A stretch of DNA of 64,000 nucleotides from Fasciolopsis buskii. Taxonomy: Eukaryota > Platyhelminthes > Trematoda > Plagiorchiida > Fasciolidae. Position numbers and translations under genes: made by a program. The stretch's first letter is position 1. The number at the start of each line of letters is the position of its first letter. The notes under the pieces were generated by a model. It did no database searches. It was not told where the DNA came from and saw only the letters and a list, made by a program, of their open reading frames with translations. Where the stretch lies: positions 1-64,000 of the forward strand of contig LUCM01003458.1 of assembly GCA_008360955.1 (NCBI GenBank), given 5' to 3'. Shown here one piece after another: positions 22,670-33,470 of this stretch.

Positions 22670-24060
22670 TAGAATCTATAAACCATAGCAGTCGGTGCCC
22701 GTAACTATCTTTCTCTAATTTTCCGGTCTTTAAGACATGGTGTCCAGCAACTCCAGTACTGAATTATTTTGCTTCATACTTCATAAACTGTCAGAGTTTC
22801 TACGTTAATATCCACTGATTAGGCATCGCACTGAATTATGATTTTAGTATACGGAACATATTTCGGATAGGATCAGGATTCAAGCCGTGGTATGTTTTTA
22901 TATGAACTGCGCCCAGGACCCAAGTGTCTCTTCCGTGAATTTATGTCAAACTGAAAGAATACCAATCTGCTCAGGATGAAATCTTTTCCGACTTCTGGTT
23001 GAGTGAATCGTGGAGCTTCTTCCGGAAATCCGGCCGTTTATTTATCTTATATGCTTTCATAGAACAAAAATGGAATACCTACACCAGCACGAAAACAAGA
23101 TTCCCCCTATCCTTAGTGCATCCTATTTTGCTCCGTTTTTCAGGCATTGTTCTGAGGGTTTCCCTATTTTAGTCGTGTAAGAGAAAGCAGTTTGGACGGA
23201 AATAAGAAAGCCGGGTAACTTTTCCGAAGACTTTGCTTCTGAAAGTGTCCTTTTACTAAGCGTTTTTCAGATCACTGCATGCCGACACCCAAGCAACAAA
23301 ATTAAAGTGTCGCCACATTAAGCCAGTCACCATTTTCTCCCATTGTGTAAGATAATTGTACAATTAATCCACACTCCATATCCGTTGACACTTGTAGCGA
23401 TTAGATACTGTCCAGATCTTTCTGAATATGTGGGAGTGAAATGTCGTTAATGACCTGCTTTATGAGTGAAGAAAATTACTTCTGTCGCAAAACGGTGACA
23501 TGGATATAATTAACCCTGTAGACACTTTCAAATGTGTTCCATACCCTTCCGTAAAAGCCATGTTTTCAGCAAAGCTTATTTGTTTAATACAACTTAAATG
23601 GTGTCCTTGCTTAGCTTAAAACCTCGGAAAGGTTTAGATACAAAATTCTTTATCGACAATAGGTTTAAGTCAAACTATCCTCTGCACTGTGATATTAAAA
23701 ATTTCGCTGTTTCCCACTCACTGCTTGATCGTCACGACAACAAGTCAAGCCAATAACGCAACGCCCATAAATGACCTTGAAGTACGGTCAACTATGATGT
23801 GAATCAACATCCCTACGAAACGAAAATGTTGCGTTTGTGATCAGCCGTGAATATTAGACCTCAGTTAGTGCCAAATACATCAACAAATAGATAATTATCT
23901 TCAGATTTAGAATATCAGCAAAATGGTGGGCAGAGTACTCGATAAACTGTTTCTAAATGGGAAGCGTGGTTATCATTCGTGACCGCCACCTGGGATAAAT
24001 GCATAGGGCCTACCTAAATCGTTTATGGAAACTTCACGCTTCACTAGGGTTTCATTTTTC
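22670..24060. other. No confident feature
   Basis: I see no repeat or good multi-exon signal. A single acceptor (tagataattatcttcag, about 23,896-23,904) is followed by a 16-codon frame (FRISAKWWAEYSINCF) and a stop, too little to call. Confidence 0.3.
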
Positions 24061-24062
24061 AG

Positions 24063-24142
24063 GTCCAGGCCAGTATTTTCCAAACAGCCAAGTTGGCTTT
24101 TGCTTAGCTGACCTTATAACAGCTAAGAAAGAAGTACTGTAG
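24063..24142 (+). CDS. Possible terminal exon
   Basis: A near-consensus acceptor (cttcactagggtttcatttttcag) is followed by a 25-codon frame (PGQYFPNSQVGFCLADLITA..) ending in TAG. It is short, alternative frames also run 14 or more codons, and no partner exon was found. Confidence 0.2.
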
Positions 24143-24154
24143 GGAAATGCTCCA

Positions 24155-24180
24155 AAAAGTCATCAGAGTTGCTGGTACTT
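24155..24180 (+). repeat. Short direct repeat, left copy
   Basis: AAAAGTC-ATCAGAGTTGCTGGTACTT here matches AAAAGTCACATCAAAGTTGCTGGCACTT at 25245-25273 with a 2 bp gap and a few mismatches. The two copies bracket the TIR element and SINE cluster. Confidence 0.35.
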
Positions 24181-24235
24181 GCGAAAACGCCGTAATAATA
24201 ATAACAGGAGAAATTCATGAACTCATTGCATACTG

Positions 24236-24274
24236 CACCGCCTATATATGCATATATATAGAAATATATATAAT
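24236..24274. repeat. AT-rich (TATA)n-like microsatellite
   Basis: An imperfect TA/TATATAG run (ctatatatgcatatatatagaaatatatataatg). It is a low-complexity tract just left of the TIR element. Confidence 0.6.
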
Positions 24275-24313
24275 GTCTTCTGCTCAGGTTGCATATTCAA
24301 GAAAAAATCTAAA

Positions 24314-24912
24314 GGTTTACACCGAGTTGTGAAATGTTTATTGTGACCTTTCGATCCAGTCTAGGATTTATCATCAAACCCAAATGAATCAGCCTAAGAC
24401 TGGGAAGGCCAGTTCCACCTGGTATTGTGTATTTTGCTTGTGTCCATTTCTCCATTGCCTGGCACTGGTGTCCCTTGGGTCTGTCAGGGTAACGTAATCT
24501 GTATTCACGCAGAGGGGTTCACGGCTGCATGCTTGTCTCGCCCGTATACCCATTATCACACCCCGCGAGATGATCCACGCGGCCTTCACCAAAGAACAAG
24601 GCGGATCGCAGTGTCCCGATGGGTGTGCAAGCAGTTCGAATACCCGACCGTTTTAGCAGACGTTCTTTAGCTACTTATCTCGGCCGAAATTACGGTAACG
24701 TGAAAATACTTTTTGTGTTAGTTTCTTTCACTTTCTATCTACTCCGAGTACAAGATTCGATGCAGCTCTTCGGGTATCCGCCTGCAATGAACAAGTTTAG
24801 GATGTTGCGTCTTTTGTTTTCCGTAATTCCAGTGTCCTGATTTATTTGGGTTTGATGATCAGTCCTAGACTGGATCGAAGGGTTACAATAAACATTTCAC
24901 AACTTGGTTTAC
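24314..24912. mobile_element. Non-autonomous DNA element with long terminal inverted repeats and 7 bp target duplication
   Basis: The left arm (24321-24392) and right arm (24838-24905) are inverted repeats about 70 bp long at roughly 90% identity. The shared core, reading inward, is AGTTGTGAAATGTTTATTGT, then TTCGATCCAGTCTAGGA, then ATCATCAAACCCAAAT. The seven bases GGTTTAC occur directly outside both arms (24314-24320 and 24906-24912) as a direct repeat, as expected for a target-site duplication. The interior of about 445 bp has no transposase frame, so the element would need a transposase from elsewhere. A 7 bp (or imperfect 8 bp) duplication is compatible with hAT-like or unclassified cut-and-paste families; the termini do not clearly match one. 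The right end abuts the tail of a SINE. Confidence 0.82.
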
Positions 24913-24959
24913 GCATTCAGATTATTTCTTCATATGCTGATATATATGAATATATCTGA

Positions 24960-25190
24960 ATATCTTTTTTCTTTTATCTTTTTTATCTTCTTTTAATCTT
25001 TTGCTTCCTTTATTAATAAGCCAACTATGTACATCAATTTTCAGGAAAGGGACGGCGGCCAGCAGAGTGCTGCCAAGTAAGGAATTCGGTCGACCGTAGG
25101 AGGATTCGAACCCGCGACCTTCACATCCAAACGCCACAACCGTATCCGTTTGGCCTTTGCCGGCCTGATTCCGGACTGCGTGCCAGATAA
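24960..25190 (-). repeat. tRNA-derived SINE, copy 2 (fuller copy)
   Basis: On the minus strand a tRNA-like head (GCCAAACGGATACGG, then the B box GGTTCGAATCC at about 25100-25112) is followed by the body CTCTGCTGGCCGCC, GATGTACAT, AATAAAGGAAGC and an A-rich AAAAGA tail that degenerates into TATA repeats towards 24930. The 3' half matches the copy at 21225-21375. Head, body and simple tail in this order are the classic SINE layout. Confidence 0.7.
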
Positions 25191-25244
25191 AACAGTAAAA
25201 TGAAGTAGGTCTTGAGAAAATGTAAGGACTAAGATAAAGTAAAC

Positions 25245-25273
25245 AAAAGTCACATCAAAGTTGCTGGCACTTT
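25245..25273 (+). repeat. Short direct repeat, right copy
   Basis: Partner of 24155-24180. It lies just outside the SINE head. Confidence 0.35.
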
Positions 25274-26222
25274 CGTCCCACGAAGTAGACTGGTTTTGTT
25301 TTGGCCCAATGGCTGGTTTTAAGATCTGCCTTAGAAAGAAGAATCGGTAATGCGAGCTGAGATGGCAGCAAGAATTGTATTCTCCAGTGCTGAATGGGGA
25401 TGGTCAAAGCCGGAAGCAAAATATTCTGCTGTACCGGAACACAAAAAATAACCAATTCCGGCTGCCAACAGTGGAATCCTTACCAGAGACGTGTACGGGA
25501 TTAGTTCGCATAAGATATAAAACCACTGCCTCGTTGATTGGCTTAGCTGTCCAAGTGATCAGCTCCAGTCCAGAAAAAGACCTGATCATGTGCTCGTTGT
25601 GGCTGAATGTACAAAGAACGAGGTTTCGGAGTCGAAAAATTTTGTTCCCTATCTACAAGGAAATCGTGTCAGTTGAAAGCAGGATTTGTAGTTTAGCTAC
25701 GTAAGTCGTTTTGCTGATGACACTTGGCTCTCCTATCACAGCGACCTGTACCATCGTACTGCCACTTTATTGGTATTGACTTTACAGACTTTATTTCCTT
25801 GGTCATCTCTCAGTAGGTTTCCAGATACCGGTCGATGCCAACATACAAGATTGCAAGTTAAAAACATCTATTATGTAATAACCAAAGCACCACACTATCA
25901 CAAAACCATGGAAGCAACAACTATTGATTTCATCCTGCATAAGAATCGACAACAGGATATACGATAACCATCCGAAAATGAATACAGACTCAAAACTAAC
26001 GACTGTTGGTCGATCGTCACAGCCATTGGGCCACCTGGACTGTCTCTCACCGTACGATTGTCCGTAAAGTTATGACACAGACTCTATCCGTTTCTGGCCA
26101 CAGGCTACTGGCAAAAATGTTTAATTTCTTAGATATATGATTTCTCTAGCATCAGCCTTAGTTCAACAGCGGTTTCGAGCACCATCTGCAGAGCTTGCCT
26201 ACTTGATTGATATTATTCACAG

Positions 26223-26290
26223 GAGATAAAATGTCACCCGAAATTAGTCATCTCGCCAAATCAGTAGGGCCTGGATACTACTTCTTCCAG
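26223..26290 (+). CDS. Weak exon candidate
   Basis: Acceptor gattgatattattcacag and donor TTCCAG/GTTTGT enclose 68 nt with only one open frame (DKMSPEISHLAKSVGPGYYF). A downstream acceptor at 26708 (aatatttttgattcag) is in phase but adds only nine codons before a stop. Confidence 0.2.
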
Positions 26291-26991
26291 GTTTGTTTTG
26301 CACGAAGCAAAATTTCCGGCACGATTAACTTGTCCATCAATAATCTTCTATCCAACGCACTCCGTTTGAGTATTGGGGCACACTGTGAATATTCACCCAA
26401 GTAAATTGTCCCGTTCACCTGATTGCATTCTCAATGAAAATTGTTAGTTGCAAAGACGACTAGTTGGTGTCCTTGTTCGTTAGAATCTGACCATGACTAC
26501 TAAGATAATCGCTGTTTTCTACTCCAAACAAAATATATAATTATCTGTCATTCTGCTGTGACTTCATTCACTTACAACTATTATATCGGTGGAATATTTT
26601 CCTATGACAACAAATACTAGTCACCATGGAAGTTAAAATAAAACATTTTTTGAGTTAGTTTGCGTGGAGGGTTATTGTTTGCCGGTCAATAAAATATTTT
26701 TGATTCAGGCTGCAAAACAAATTCGTGGAAAAGGCTAACTTTTGGCAAATACATGTAAAATGAGTGATTGTAAGAGAAAAAATGAGAATCTTCCACCCTG
26801 ATGAATGGAATGGAAGTTTATCACATTTTATTTCTACTGAGATGGAATTTTAAACGGTATAGCATTTATTTTATTGCTCCAATTTTTTTGTAGTGTTCTG
26901 CTCCCATTACCGCAGTACTATATTAGGGTGGTCGAGACTTTAAATTGTAGAAAAATCGGTAATTTGAGATCGCCTGTCCTAAGGCTGTTAC

Positions 26992-27159
26992 CATAGCGAC
27001 TGCTGCAAAAACTGGCAGTTTTTCGATAGTCATATGCTTCTTTCCAAATAAAGAATTGTGTAGATCATGTAGGATTGTTAGTGAGATTTCTGGTGTCAAC
27101 CATAAGGCTTCATAAACGGTAAGGCATAACCAAAACAAATCTGGGACGAATGACTGGTA
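26992..27159 (-). CDS. Candidate internal exon, minus strand
   Basis: A 56-codon exon in phase 0-0, between acceptor tactgatttttgatcactcag and donor GCTATG/GTAACA. The peptide is rich in hydrophobic and aromatic residues (SFVPDLFWLCLTVYEALWLT, then ILHDLHNSLFGKKHMTIEKL). If unspliced it runs on to a stop at 26923. A phase-compatible candidate, 29588-29857, lies upstream on the same strand. The product is unrecognised. Confidence 0.3.
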
Positions 27160-27610
27160 CTGAGTGATCAAAAATCAGTACACCTCCTCGATCTGCCCTA
27201 GCAGAGCATGAAGCAGGGTGCAAATCCACGAATATTGGCTGCCTTGTTCATGTTCGGTCAGTTCAGTATTATGGTATGGATGATATCACATTAAAAATTA
27301 AGGTATATAAAATGTAATGGGATTCCTTATGAATTACTTTGAAAGTTATGGCAGAAAGCAAAACTACAATAAGGCTGGAGAAGAAATTCAGCTGAACGAC
27401 AACTAAGAAAACAGCTGAACGGGGAAGAGCACATAAGTGCAATAGCACGCGAGCCAGAACCTCGGTAACGTAAGTTGTGTAACGAACGTTCCTTGAATGC
27501 GCAACTCAGCTCATGGTCAGCAGATGGTTCACCCTAGCGTGAACTTTATGGAACGATAGGTGATGGGCATTGTTGTCATTTGTCATGGCAATCCTTTGCC
27601 AAGTTTGCAG

Positions 27611-29032
27611 TTCGAATTCAACCAGTGATATCACGTCAACCGCTGCCGCCCTGTCGAAATTACAAAAGTTCGGGTTTTACAAATTTCCCTATTTGCTCCT
27701 GTTGACAACTTGTGTGACGGATGTAACAATATCGGCTTGGAATGTTCATATCTGCGTCTGTCCGAATGCAAACATTCTTTGGGCGGAGGAGAATCTGTGG
27801 GAAAATCTCATTCGGTCACCTGATCCGCATTCCAGTCTGTTCCATGTTGCTCATAGTTGGTGATATATTACGTCCGAGTTCTCACGGACAAGCCACAGGT
27901 TCGCGAGGATCATGAGAACTCATTTGGTACCTAAAAGGTAACCACTTGTTCCGGGCCATTCCTTCGTAATTTCTGGTTTTGTTTCTTTTTTGAACTTTGT
28001 TACAACAGTCCTATTGTTGTTCATGCATTTTTGTGTCAGAAAGTTTGTTACCAATTTTAAGCTTCAAATGCAAATATCAGAATTTGTCAGACAATGCACT
28101 TATTCACCAAGAATGAAAATCTTTAGAAACAAATACTCGTACTGAGAAAGACAAGAACGCGTATGGTTTCTTAAATTCTACTTATCAACGCTGTGTGCAT
28201 TCCTTTTCCCGTAGCGCTTCTTTTTCAGTCACGGATTAGTAGTTTTCTGAGCACAAACTGAAGTTGCAGACTTAATCAACTGTGTCTGGTAATAAGCGGT
28301 TTTAACTGAGGACAAACCATTGAAATCCACTAGAGGAGGTGTGGACAAAGCACTAAGTATGGGTCAATTGGAGCTCAGAAGGAAAAATTTTCAACTACAG
28401 GGAGATTAATCTGACCAAACGTTCTACTCAGATCTGGGATGAAATCAGTCAGGGATAAAATGCATCAAATAAAAGGAATCCATAAGCTAAACAAATCCTT
28501 CATGAAACCCAGAGTTATAATTGTCAGTCGCAGCAAAAGGCATGGTTGTATGATGGAACAGATGTTACTTATGTTTGTTGACATGGCTGAGATGAGGATA
28601 AAAAGTTGATTGTCTGCTCACTGTCTTTCGGTCTGCTTATCCATTTTGTCCTGGCTCTGCTAGCCCAGTTCTGCTTACCTCAAAACAGTTTGTCAAACAT
28701 CTGGAATTCTCCATCAGAAAACCATGGAAGTGATTTTGTTACATTTACGATTTTGACAAGGACATTAGATAGCTAACATTCCCAACAAAACGTGTGCGTT
28801 ATTTTTGCATAGGTCAGAGTAAACTTCCCGATTTCAAAGGGCTGGTTATTATGCAAGCGTCATCAAACTTTTCGCTCCACGAAATCGTGCGGTACTTGAC
28901 AGCCCAGGTATAAAAGTTTGTACGAGTGTCAGGGTTAAAATTTGTTTATTATCCAGTGGAAGATTTGTCAAAATGTCTACCTCATGCTGCGACAAGCTCC
29001 ACTTTTTGAAGGGCCAGATTCAAATAACGTAG
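27611..29032 (+). CDS. Candidate last two exons of a gene, with poly(A) signal
   Basis: Exon 27611-27814 (acceptor aatcctttgccaagtttgcag, donor CATTCG/GTCACC) contains TAAALSKLQKFGFYKFPYLL, a hydrophobic stretch, and ILWAEENLWENLI. It joins in phase to 28840-29032 (acceptor gtaaacttcccgatttcaaag), which contains YYASVIKLFAPRNRAVLDSP and ends KLHFLKGQIQIT and TAG. AATAAA at 29085-29090 follows 53 nt after the stop. The first exon could instead read to a stop at 27861-27863. The product is unrecognised. Confidence 0.35.
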
Positions 29033-29084
29033 GGGATAAATCAACAAAATGGTGCACCGTGTAATGTGGAAATCTAACACGGTA

Positions 29085-29090
29085 AATAAA
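29085..29090 (+). terminator. Poly(A) signal AATAAA
   Basis: The hexamer lies 53 nt after the stop of the candidate exon 28840-29032, a usual distance for a compact 3' UTR. Confidence 0.3.
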
Positions 29091-29587
29091 ATGTCCGTCT
29101 ATAATTCCAATGACAAAGCTCTATTTCTTACATACATAATTTCACTTCTTATTAGAATTCCCTGTTGCATGCACTATTATTTCCAAAATCCAACTATGTC
29201 ACAAATTAGGAACAAACAGTACACGTGCCGGATGGTGAGGCAAAGTGACAAAAAAGCTGACTTTTCCCCGTAACATTTCTAAACGCTTTTATGAACCTCG
29301 TCTCACATTTCATTCTGAATTCAAATGGCTGGGTTAAATAATTAAACAGAAATCAAGACTATAGTGTTAGGAACCGTGTTAAATGGCCATCAATCAAGAA
29401 ACGGGAACTGAATTTTGGCCGACAAAAGCATGTTAATTCTTGCTACAAAGTATAAACACTGGCCATCATATGTAGGAAGTCTTTTTATCCAATTTTTGTC
29501 TACCATTACCGATTTTTATCCACGATTCACCTAATAATAATTTATATCTGGCCCCATTTGTATCGGGTCGGCTAATGTTTTACATAC

Positions 29588-29857
29588 TTTATCCATTTCT
29601 CTCCCTAAATTGACACTCTCCGTGGTCCGAAAGTAATGAGACAAGGGCCCTGCTCGCCACTGTCGAACTGTTTTAGGACTGCTTTCAGTTCCTATCGCTT
29701 TTTTCGTCTGTCTGATATGAACATCGACAGACAAATGGTATACGTCGTGATTTTCGTTAGTAAATATCACGGTTCTTTGCCTACTGCTGCGAAGTCTTTG
29801 AAAAGCAGCGTCTCTCTCGAACTGCTGTGCACTTGTCGTATAACCAATAAATGGAAA
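29588..29857 (-). CDS. Candidate internal exon, minus strand (90 codons)
   Basis: The longest well-flanked exon candidate on the minus strand: acceptor aatataaataataatgttttcag, then 90 codons in phase 0-0, then donor GATAAA/GTATGT. Composition is polar and charged: TSAQQFERDAAFQRLRSSRQ, RTVIFTNENHDVYHLSVDVH, then KTVRQWRAGPLSHYFRTTES. The segment RTVIFTNEN is loosely reminiscent of the PIN-domain region of DIS3-family exoribonucleases, but I would not assign it on that. Without the donor it stops at 29531. It would be upstream of 26992-27159 in the same gene, phase-compatible. Confidence 0.35.
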
Positions 29858-30463
29858 CTGAAAACATTATTATTTATATTGTACTATAAACCCCATGGAT
29901 GTGGACATCATTCAGTTTAATCCACGGCTCCTGGGTATTGACATTTCAGTTCCGGAAAGTTAAGGAAGAAAGGGAGCTTTTTTCTTGATTAACTGACTTT
30001 AAGAGCAGAGCTCTGCTAAGGTTCGAATATGGTCCTGAGTCTGTCACGTTTCCCATCGTTTCCTGCAGACGGAACGAATGTACTCTTTTGTTTGTTTTCC
30101 TTTCGGATTATTTTAGCATCTTTTATATAATTAATTTCGGGAAATGTACGGAAGTCTGTAGGTTTTATCTAAAAGTTGGAAAATTATTTTGTCCAGCTCC
30201 AAATAAATTACACATACAAACAAAACACAAACAGGACCCCATATATTTCCATAAATTTCGACTTTCTTTGGGAGATTTAATCCTCTTTTGTATTAGAAGC
30301 CGAAAAAGTGGCAAACTGTATTAACTTGCATTTCACGAACATTCATTTTGGTACCAATTAAGACTATCTCCTAGCGTATCCGCAATCCAAGCTTTTCAAT
30401 AGAAACACCATCAACGGAATCCTACACATGTCAAAAAATGTGTTCCTCTACTGACCTTTGAAG

Positions 30464-31111
30464 ATCGCGATCTGTTTCACTGACGATCTGGAAAATGTTC
30501 GTTATCGTAAACAAAATCTGTTGTTAAACTCTAACCTGAACGGAAGAAGCCCTGATCGTTTAATTAAAGCAGACACCTACTTTAATGATATGCAAATATT
30601 ATGCGCGATGAAATCGAAGATGCTAGAACACGGAAATAAATTTTCGCAAGCCCGTGGGGTTGGAATACAAATACGAATTGGGAAGATAGATTGGGAAGCA
30701 TGAAACACCACTGAAAATCCAATTCACAGATCAATAGACTCAACAGTAAATCGGAAAGATGATTCCGCGAAGTTGAAGTACTCGGCAACTAGTCAATCTT
30801 TCGAATATCTGCGGTATTTCTTCGAATCCACAGCAAAGTGCATTAGGTTTTCTCGAATCAAGCCCAGTTTCGAAGCAAACAACATGAATGGTGACTTAGT
30901 TCGAAACAGGATAAGGAAAAGTAAGATCAGCGTCCCACAGTTCAGTTTCTCCATTGTGAGATCATCATCTGTCGCAGCGCTTTCCAGCATTTTCGTTTCC
31001 CAAAGATACCGAAGACATCAAGGGATGCAAATTAGGAGTGGAATTAGACAGTCTCACTCAACTTCGAATAATCTAGTCAGAACTGGCCATGTGCGCAAAG
31101 TCCACCCGTAG
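30464..31111 (+). CDS. Long frame interrupted by one stop (two exons or a decayed gene)
   Basis: One reading frame stays open from 30452 to 31111 except for a single TGA at 30701-30703, about 220 codons with one stop, which is long for this composition. The first part (acceptor tgttcctctactgacctttgaag; TDDLENVRYRKQNLLLNSNL) and the second part (SATSQSFEYLRYFFESTAKC, ending VRKVHP) are both basic. A donor at GCAAGCCC/GTGGGG and an acceptor ending tagactcaacag would remove the stop in phase. Alternatives are a pseudogene or a chance frame. The opposite strand is also partly open (30793-30990, with a hydrophobic lead after an ATG). Confidence 0.33.
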
Positions 31112-31869
31112 TTTTGGCTTCCAGACAAATCGGAAACCAGAAATAGTCGGAAAAATGCTAACTGCAATCGCGTAACATATGGCATGGATGGTGGTTTTTA
31201 AACTGGATAAATAATATGCGTTTTCCTAGTACAAATCAAACAAACAGTAAGCAGACAAAGAGGAATATGGTAATTAACACTGCCAGAAATAATCGGCAGA
31301 GTTGAGAGAGAAACAACTCAGGAATTCGAGGGAAAGAGTAAAAAATTAAGAAATAATCCATTTTGAGGGGCAGCACGTTAAGATGATTAATAATCACTAG
31401 CATTACATGGAATTTTCGTTTATCGATTCACATTGGAGTGAAATCTAATGAACAAGTTGCACTATTAGTAATACCACTTGCATTGGAATGGAAACGTTCG
31501 AGTTAGCTGACTAACGAACGAGTGATCATCGTTTATTTAGTAAGACCAGAAAGAACCTATTCTAACCAAAGCTTTCTAAAACTGTCTGCCTTTAGACCCG
31601 CCGTGAAACACGAGAGAAAATTCATCATGATTTTCTTATTCAATCCAGCTGGTTGAACAAAGTTCGATGGCGCCTTGAAGAATGAGTCTCTTTTGATGGG
31701 ATCTCTACGCTAATTAAAAAATACAAAAAATCAAGATGAAAATCGTTAATGGAAAATGAGGCTAACGTCAAAGACTGTCCATAAGTCACGTATCGCCAAT
31801 TTGCTGTCTGTTAAATTAAGCTAACTGCAGCTGTAGAATTCTAACTCAATTATATGGTAGATATTTCCA

Positions 31870-32560
31870 AGCCACTTATTGAAGGCACACTCTGCAACTC
31901 AAATGCACGAGCATACACATCCATGGGCCCAGTCACAAACGTACTTGAACGCCTGAACTCGATGATCTCTTGTCACTCGACAGCACATCGGCGTGACCGT
32001 TGAATCACACACTTGCGCATTGCCACCGTGTCATGAGTTCACGATCGATCAAGTGGTGACAGTCTGTGTGACCACTGAATATTTCTACGCTTGCCTAATT
32101 GGTCAGTGCTTATGTCGCTCTTGCTACTGAGTTTTGTTCGACCAAAATGACGATGGGTGTTTAAGTAAATCTTACCTAGTCCGGAGCAGTCTCCCATTTC
32201 CCCACCTTTTTAATTGGTGCGGAACCCGCTTACTTTTCCCCCCTTCCAAATGTGGCTAATGAGTGCGCAATCACCGCTGACATTCATTGTTGGCACCGGT
32301 GTCACGCTGACATTTGCTTTGCCATTCTGATGTGGCTTTCGGCATAAATGACTGTACTTCAACGGCATTTATAACAATTTCACCGACTGTCTATTGCATT
32401 CACGATAGCTGTACTGCGCCCTATCTGCCACTATGTTTACGTCCCTGTCGCTGAACGGTTCTTGCCCTGTCACCCTAGATTGTTTACTAAGTTGGAAGTA
32501 TTATTAATATTATTATCATTATCACTATTACTATTCTTATTATTAGTGTTATTAGAGGTA
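31870..32560 (+). repeat. Probable dispersed repeat ending in an (ATT)n-type tail
   Basis: About 600 bp that is clearly more GC-rich than its surroundings and lacks reading frames runs into an interrupted ATT microsatellite (about 32503-32560: attattaatattattatcatt..). Body followed by a simple tail is the signature of a non-LTR element or SINE 3' end. There is no second copy in the window, so it is a structural inference. Confidence 0.4.
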
Positions 32561-32784
32561 TTTTGTATCTCTAATTCCTTCTCACGATCTACAGTTTGCG
32601 ATATCAAGATAATACGAGTAGACGGTTGAATTTGTGTTGCTTCTTGCAACCTTGTGCTGCTTCTTCGTTTGTATAAGTCAGCAAGACAGGCACTAGGATT
32701 GAATCCTGTTGGAATAGCTCTTGTGGTTAGTCTATTCATAGCTTCGGGTTCACAGACGGTTCTGACGAGAAGGCTGTCTGCCAT
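32470..32784 (-). CDS. Asn-rich open frame, probably not a gene
   Basis: A 105-codon minus-strand frame starting at an ATG. The first half is protein-like (EAMNRLTTRAIPTGFNPSAC, LADLYKRRSSTRLQEATQIQ), but the second half is an Asn/Ser run produced by reading the ATT microsatellite backwards. The acceptor tract is poor. It may be part of a repeat-encoded frame. Confidence 0.2.
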   Translation of the reverse strand: MADSLLVRTVCEPEAMNRLTTRAIPTGFNPSACLADLYKRRSSTRLQEATQIQPSTRIILISQTVDREKELEIQNTSNNTNNKNSNSDNDNNINNTSNLVNNLG

Positions 32785-33254
32785 CTGTTCATTTCGTCAC
32801 TTAATTCAATTATCCACGGTTAGACGGTTCATAATTCAGCGTTCTTCAATTCTAGGCTCTACAATGATTCAGCTTTCCGAAAGGACCAACTTGAAGGTTT
32901 GTAGAAAGGATTTTCAAACATCCAAATGAGGACGAGAAGTAGCGTTTCACAGTAGAATATCTTCGAATTTCTTCAGTGCTAGTAAACTTTCTGAAGACAA
33001 CCTGCTTTATGCAGAATGTTCCACAATTGGTGCCAGATATTGTATTCTCTACAATCCACTAAATTTTGGCTCATGTTTGGTCTTAACGTTATTGTCACCA
33101 TAACCTAGCACTGACATGATCGGGCCAGAGGGTAGTAACGATTACATCCAGTGATCGGCTTTAAGCCCCAGCCGGAGGGAAGGAGTTGTTTAAATCAGAC
33201 ATTTTATCAGACTGCACTTGATCTGTAGAATAATCAACGGGACACCATAACCAC

Positions 33255-33470
33255 ATGACGCGGCTCGGAATGATGGAATCACAAAAATTTTATGTGATGC
33301 GAATATTCGTCATAATTACTAATGGAATGTGCTGCAAACTGCGGCTAGCCAAACGTGCCTCTGAAAGAAAAACAATTTTCCTCCTAACAAACAACATAGA
33401 ATTGCGTCAGGGTTCCTGCTATCAACGGAGCGCAGTGAACTGTCTGAAACTACTGGATTGTATGATGTAA
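33255..33470 (+). CDS. Weak open frame with an ATG
   Basis: A 71-codon frame with possible starts at several ATGs and a short hydrophobic segment (VMRIFVIITNGMCC). Splice signals are poor, and it is unrecognised. Confidence 0.15.
   Translation: MTRLGMMESQKFYVMRIFVIITNGMCCKLRLAKRASERKTIFLLTNNIELRQGSCYQRSAVNCLKLLDCMM

Noticed and set aside
29588..29857. DIS3-family exoribonuclease assignment based on RTVIFTNEN
   Set aside because: A nine-residue resemblance without the surrounding conserved residues is not enough to name the gene.
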